Source: Chamaecrista fasciculata
Taxonomy: Eukaryota > Streptophyta > Magnoliopsida > Fabales > Fabaceae
Assembly: GCA_003254925.1 (NCBI GenBank)
Contig: QANZ01033894.1
Coordinates: forward strand, 7,592-71,591
DNA: 64,000 nucleotides
Direction: 5' to 3'
The translations under genes were made by a program, and so were the position numbers. Shown here in pieces: positions 59,280 through 64,000 of the stretch (its first letter is position 1; each line of letters opens with the position of its first letter). Under the pieces are notes generated by a model. It worked only from the letters and a program-made list of their open reading frames with translations. It was not told where the DNA came from and ran no database searches.

Positions 59280-59830
59280 TGAAGTCTGTGAGGGATCACC
59301 CCTCTCTTTCATGAGAGATTTCACCCTATTTCATATTAGGGTTATCAGCGGCGCCTCCTAGCTTTGGCTTTTTGCGACGGTGCTCTTTTCTGTATGTCTT
59401 TAGAGGCAGTGGTTTTCAAGTTTAGGTGGTTTTCGGCGGTTGTTCTTCCCAGATCTATGTGCTCTCTGCTCATGGTTGTGTTTTCTGCGACGGGTTTTGT
59501 GGCGGCGACGTTCTGAATCTAAGATCCCACAACGTCAATCTGGTCAAGTTTTTTTTGGTTTTTTTGTGTGTTTCCGGTTCTTTATATGGTTGTAGCTTTA
59601 GTTGGATCCCTAAATCCGTTAACTTGGCAGCTAATTGTCTTGTCAATTTGTCTGACACAAAGATACCCCTCTTGGATGGGTTGCAAACCCCCCACCTTCG
59701 TCAGTTGATGTTTTGTCTAGTGTTATTGTTGATGTTAGGGAGAGATTGAATTATTTGCTGTGTTTTTGTCTGTATTGTGCTTGACTTTGCCTTACTTTAG
59801 AATGAATTATATTTCAGGAAAAAAAAACAA
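59280..59830 (+). mobile_element. Probable LINE remnant (5' GC-rich leader and RNase H-like 3' end)
   Basis: The segment is GC-richer than its surroundings, includes a cggcggcgacgtt-like stretch and a frame with CSFSWIPKSVNLAANCLVNL. That resembles the W-(I/V)-P-(R/K)-x-x-N-x-x-A-(D/H)-x-L-A end of RNase H domains in plant LINE polyproteins. It ends in aatgaattatatttcagg followed by an A run, like a LINE 3' tail. Reverse transcriptase is absent, so it is internally deleted. A captured host sequence is an alternative. Confidence 0.5.
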
Positions 59831-61867
59831 ATATAAATAATTATACTATATATGTTTCCATTTTGGCTAATTTATTCGGGTTCTGATCTGTTTTATGTGA
59901 TGTATATCATTGCTAAATTAAATTATATAAAGTTTGACTTATTGATAGTGAAGATGTAATATCTTTTTTCTTTTATTCACATTTTACCTACTTCATTTTT
60001 TTTTTTGCACAAAATTTTACCTACTTCAATTATAGTGTAATTCTTGAAAGAAAATATATTTTATAAAATTTTTTATTAAAGGACTTTGAATCAAAGTGTA
60101 TATATGTTGTGCGATCACAGTCATTCTAAAATATAGAATTGAATGTAGAGTCAAGTCAAAATTCAATTACAACGTAACGCTTCTACTTCCGTTCTATTGT
60201 GATTTGAAGAAATAGAATGGTACCTTAATCATTAACTATAGTCTTACACTTAATGATAAAGATTTGATACAGAATATATTTTATCTTAAAATGAAAGGAG
60301 GCATACAATTCATCAAGTTAGTTTGGGACCCTTTGAGTCCTCATTCATATACTCATGCATTGCATAGTGAGTGAGGTTGAAGAGCCAAGAATGAAAAAGA
60401 AAAAACCATATTATTATAGTCAAAAGTGGGCCAAACAAGAAAAGAAAGACTTATAATATAGTTGGAGAGAGGAAGCAAAAGTGGCTTTAATTTGAAGGAT
60501 TCAGAAGTTGGAGAAGCTTAACATTGCCCATCCTCTTTTCAGCATCCTCTGGCCCATTCAAAATGTCCTCTTCTTCTCCCATTTTCATGGATACAATGCA
60601 TCCATCCTTTTCCTTTCTCACTAAACAAACACAACAAATATATATGTTGTAATCTTAATATACATACATACATATATCCATGAGTTTTCTCCCACTCAAT
60701 CATTCACTTAATTTGTGAAGTGGCAACATCCATAAGATTTCATATCAATTCATTTTAGGTGGGTTCCCCTACACTGTTCATTTGGATTTTGTTAATTTTC
60801 TGCACTCATAAATTAAACTAAACATTGGGTTCTCTATAAAATACATAACAGAAGAAAATTCTCTTTTACTGCCAAATGCATGGATAAGAGAACAGATAAA
60901 TAATATAGGGAATTTTGATTTCATGCAACTTGTTGTAGACAATATATATTGTTGTTTCGTAGGTCCTACAAGACATGGACCTAGCTCCCAGTTGATTCAT
61001 GATGCCAACAAATTTTTCTGGCTCCACGTGTGGAACTTTGTAGAACCAATGTAATTACTTTAGTATATACTTAGTGCAAATTTTCTGTTATTCTTATATC
61101 TCAGGTACAAAAAAGAGGAAAGAATGCTTTCACTAATCAACCAGATTATATCTTAATAATCAAAATCCTTGTGACAATATGTGAAATGGTTACGTAGATT
61201 TTAAGTCCCATACATGAACGGCCTTATATTAAAAATCATATATATTATCTCATATAGATCTTTGAAAATTACAAATAACCTTTTTTTTTTTTTCTGAATT
61301 CATCTATTTTGATTTAAAGGTGAAGAAAACATTTTGATATTGCTATGTGCCTTGAGCATACAGAAATTATGATTTATTTAATTTTGGTAAACTAAGAAGT
61401 TAATACCTCTTAATTTTGATCCCATAATCGATTCCCTCTTACCAAAGTGGTCCATTACATTAAGTGAATTCATTAACACTTAACAGACTAACTTAAATAG
61501 CAATTAGCAGCCGAAATGGGAGCAGATGGTGGTGATTAAATTAATAATGATCTTGAACTACCCAAGTGTCATAGATTCCACACAAACACATAAGAATATA
61601 AACTTTTTATTAATTTGCATTGGATTTCTTCAGAGTTGGAGATTGCTCAAGCAAGAATGTCCAGCTTTGCCTATAGCATGATGTGAAAACAAATTAATGG
61701 TTTTAATTAGAGAAAAGAAAAAGAAGCAGAAATGGAGCGTTTCCTTAGTAATTGATGTCTTCAATTTTCTTTCTCTTTTTTCATTTTTTCCATGTTTCAT
61801 GAGATCACGAGATCTATCATCTATATGTAGAATGATAATAGAATAGAACATCCAAAACTGAAGTAAG
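59831..61867. other. 3' flank of the BEE-type bHLH gene and spacer
   Basis: AT-rich, 2 kb. The part nearest 61867 should contain the bHLH 3' UTR. A CT-rich segment at 60520-60620 looks leader-like but leads into no frame. Confidence 0.45.
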
Positions 61868-63240
61868 TTAGAGTGGCCAAGTTGGTTGAAAGCAACCATA
61901 TCCTTCTCTTGCATGCTTGGATAATTCTTTTGCCTCGGATGCCTTAGCTCTCTGACACAAATCAAATCAACAAAATCATCAAAAAGTTCTGCTATATATA
62001 TATATATTGTAATATAAGTTGAACAAGATATTCAATTTCCCTTCAGTAAGTTCAAACCTGCATTGTTTCTAAAGCGTCTGTCTCTGAATTGAAGTCATAG
62101 AAGGTGCTGGCTGCAGTGAGCTTCATTGAAAGGAACTACAAATATAAACAAATTTGAATTAACTTTTGGGTCAAATATGCTTCCACAAAATAATATAGGT
62201 TAAAATGCAAAAGATCTTCATGAACTTTGGAAACTGCAAAAAATCTCTTAAACTTTGAGAAGTGAAGAAAGACTCCAAATTTTCAAGCTTTGATAACTTA
62301 CCTCAACTTGATGCTGCAAGGACTGCACATAGTTTATGATCTCATCCAACATTACTGCCATGCCCATGGTCTGCAAATTCATTAATTAATCAACTTCAAT
62401 AAAGATTCTTTATCTTATATATATATATATATATATAAATCTGGAGACAAACTGTGACTGAGCAGTTTTGTTGAGGAAATTTTGTTTGTTTACCTTGTAA
62501 CATCCTGGGACAATGTTCTGTAAACATCTTATTTTTTCATTGATCTTCCCTCTTCTAACCTGAATGTATGACAATAATATTTGTCAAAAGAGGTATTAAT
62601 TAGTCAAACTCAAGCCCTCTTTTTTCCTAATGATTTTTTTTTCATTTCTTTTAATTTCTGGTGTAGGAATTGTTAATTAATTAATTATATTATACCCTCT
62701 CTGCTAAACTGTGACTATCTGTAGCTTGGCCTCTTCTGGCTCTCACATGAACCACTTCCTTTGTTTTCCCTTCTTCTGCTTCATTGTTCTTTACTCTCTT
62801 CCCTCTTCCATAGCTCTGAAGACAACAATCATGCAAATCAAATCAATTATAGTCCATAAAATAAAATAAAATGAAATGAAAGGACAAAATAAGCACAAGA
62901 ACATTACAATTTTCATCTTGCTTCCACTCTCAGAAGCTGCAGAACTGGTGTCTCCATGTGCATCCATATTGGCTTTCCTCTTTTTAGCATCATTGGTTTC
63001 AATTTCCCTTGGAAAAATAGTGAAATTTTCCTCCAAGTTACCAGGAAAATCAGGTTCTTGAGAGAAAGGGATCAAGCTATGAAAGTAATTCAGATTTGAA
63101 TTGTTGTTGATGTTGTTGTTGTCCAAGTGGACAAATGGGTTCATCCCATTGAATTGGGTTAGTAGCTCCAGGCTTGGATCAATGTCTGAGATAGGAAAAG
63201 AGGGTCTAAAGCTTTGAAAATCTGTGGTGAATTCAGCCAT
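61868..63240 (-). CDS. BEE3: bHLH transcription factor, BEE1/BEE3 type
   Basis: Exons are 63240-62908, 62815-62696, 62559-62494, 62370-62302, 62135-62058 and 61951-61868, all GT-AG and phase 0, giving 249 aa. The bHLH domain spans about residues 142-196: basic region DSHSLAERVRRGKINEKIR with H146, E150 and R154 (the H-E-R pattern for G-box binding), then LQNIVPGCYK and MAVMLDEIINYVQSLQHQVE. The C-terminus EGYGCFQPTWPL matches the BEE family tail. BEE1-3 are brassinosteroid-induced growth regulators in Arabidopsis. BEE3 adjoins ESP1 there (At1g73830/73840), and both genes are present here, though about 50 kb apart. BEE1 versus BEE3 orthology is not resolved. Confidence 0.92.
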
Positions 63241-63663
63241 ATATATGTATTTGTGTGTGTGATTTGAAGATAGATAGATAGATAGATAGAGCAGAATTAG
63301 TGAGAGAGAGAGGCTTGGCTTATAATTTAGTGATGGAGAGATGGGTATTTATATTGCAGGATTGATTTCAACTTTTTGAAGGGTACATTTTTGAATTTGA
63401 TGAAAAGAAGAAGAAAAAAGAATTGTGATTTGAGACTTGTGAGGTGGCCAGATGGCAGCTCAAGCATCTGCAATTGTGTTCCCCTGGATGGGCCCTCTCT
63501 CTACAGTGTGAGGGAAGTAAGTCCAATTACAATATGGGCCCATTGTTTTGTAACCAAAGCACTGTCTATTTTTGGACTCTTTCAATTTTTATATTTTTAA
63601 ATTAAGACTTGACATGAAAAGAAATTGAAGATATATTTCATAAAATGAAATGAATTTTTTTGG
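63241..63663 (-). promoter_or_regulatory. bHLH core promoter and 5' UTR
   Basis: On the gene strand a TATA box (atataaata, complement of 63346-63354) lies about 105 bp before the ATG. The leader contains a (GATA)n/(TATC)n microsatellite at about 63269-63290 and a CT-rich part. The far upstream part has no clear elements before the inverted repeat at 63664. Confidence 0.6.
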
Positions 63664-64000
63664 GGTAAATTACATTTTGATACTCTGTTCTATGGACCGA
63701 TTTTACTTTGGTACCCTATTCTTTCAAAAGTAACACTTTGGTGCTCTGTTCTTTGCACAGTTAACATTTTGATATCATGTTTTTTCAAAATTGATATTTT
63801 GATACCTTGTTCTTTGCACCGTTAACACTTTGGTACCTTATCTATAGAACAGGGTACCAAAGTGTTAACAATGCAAAGAATAAGGTACCAAAATGTCACT
63901 TTTGAAAGAACAGGGTATCAAAATATTAAAGTGCAAAGAACAGTATCAAAGTGTCATTTTTGAAAGAAAAATGATACCAAAGTGAATTGGTCCATAGAAT
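63664..64000. mobile_element. Palindromic fold-back MITE, cut by the window end
   Basis: The sequence is an imperfect palindrome centred near 63845. The left arm repeats ttggtaccctgttctttgca-type units and the right arm returns them inverted (gtaccaaagtgttaac, ggtccatag). It would form one long hairpin. The right arm is still matching at 64000, so roughly 20-25 bp lie outside. It has no coding capacity. The wording resembles, but is distinct from, the arms of 24224-26064. Confidence 0.8.

Noticed and set aside
61630-61965. 111-codon minus-strand frame over the bHLH 3' end
   Set aside because: It overlaps the last bHLH exon in another frame; the family tail EGYGCFQPTWPL fixes the correct frame.

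Overview
This is a nuclear segment of a flowering-plant genome, most likely a eudicot. The DNA is AT-rich and genes are split by many short GT-AG introns. Proteins belong to plant-only families (NAC, VQ, CRM chloroplast splicing factor, BEE-type bHLH), and the spacers hold many miniature inverted-repeat elements, SINEs and LTR-element remains. I cannot name the species. The assembly carries isolated single N bases, a 92-base poly-C run and one 995-base N gap, so it is a draft.

Eight host protein genes can be modelled exon by exon, and every junction keeps frame: a NAC factor (3379-4815, minus); an RRM-less CstF64-like protein of the ESP1 type (7335-11418, plus); an alpha/beta hydrolase of the monoacylglycerol-lipase-like family (13450-16576, plus); a three-CRM-domain chloroplast protein of the EMB1865/CRS1 type (17912-23587, minus); a membrane-anchored triple-C2 protein of the NTMC2T3/SYTF type (26850-33988, minus); a VQ-motif protein (45590-46363, plus); a DUF639 membrane protein (47428-53171, minus); and a BEE-type bHLH (61868-63240, minus). 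An F-box/LRR-FBD gene remnant lies at 57921-58461.

From memory of Arabidopsis, DUF639, VQ20, NTMC2T3, EMB1865 and NAC058 are near neighbours at At3g18350-At3g18400. ESP1 and BEE3 adjoin at At1g73830/At1g73840, and BEE1 and a related hydrolase lie near At1g18360-At1g18400. The window appears to hold both gene sets interleaved, which suggests an ancestral gene order later split in Arabidopsis by duplication and gene loss. This is a comparative inference to be tested. The genes do not form a pathway: they serve transcription control (NAC, VQ, bHLH), mRNA 3'-end processing (ESP1), chloroplast intron splicing (EMB1865), lipid or membrane-contact functions (hydrolase, NTMC2T3) and an unknown membrane role (DUF639).

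Spacers and introns are rich in transposon remains. They include a 5'-truncated Ty1/copia fossil (1247-3005), a 1.8 kb Pack-MULE-like element carrying a PPR gene fragment (24224-26064), Mutator-like miniature elements with 9-bp target duplications (38091-38524, 42711-43211, 40246-40466), two Stowaway-like copies, two non-tRNA-gene SINE insertions with exact 21-bp and 15-bp duplications, and a 65-bp tandem repeat beside the N gap. The 10 kb between the C2 gene and the VQ gene contains no convincing gene. I found no CRISPR array, rRNA, functional tRNA or novel defence-like system.
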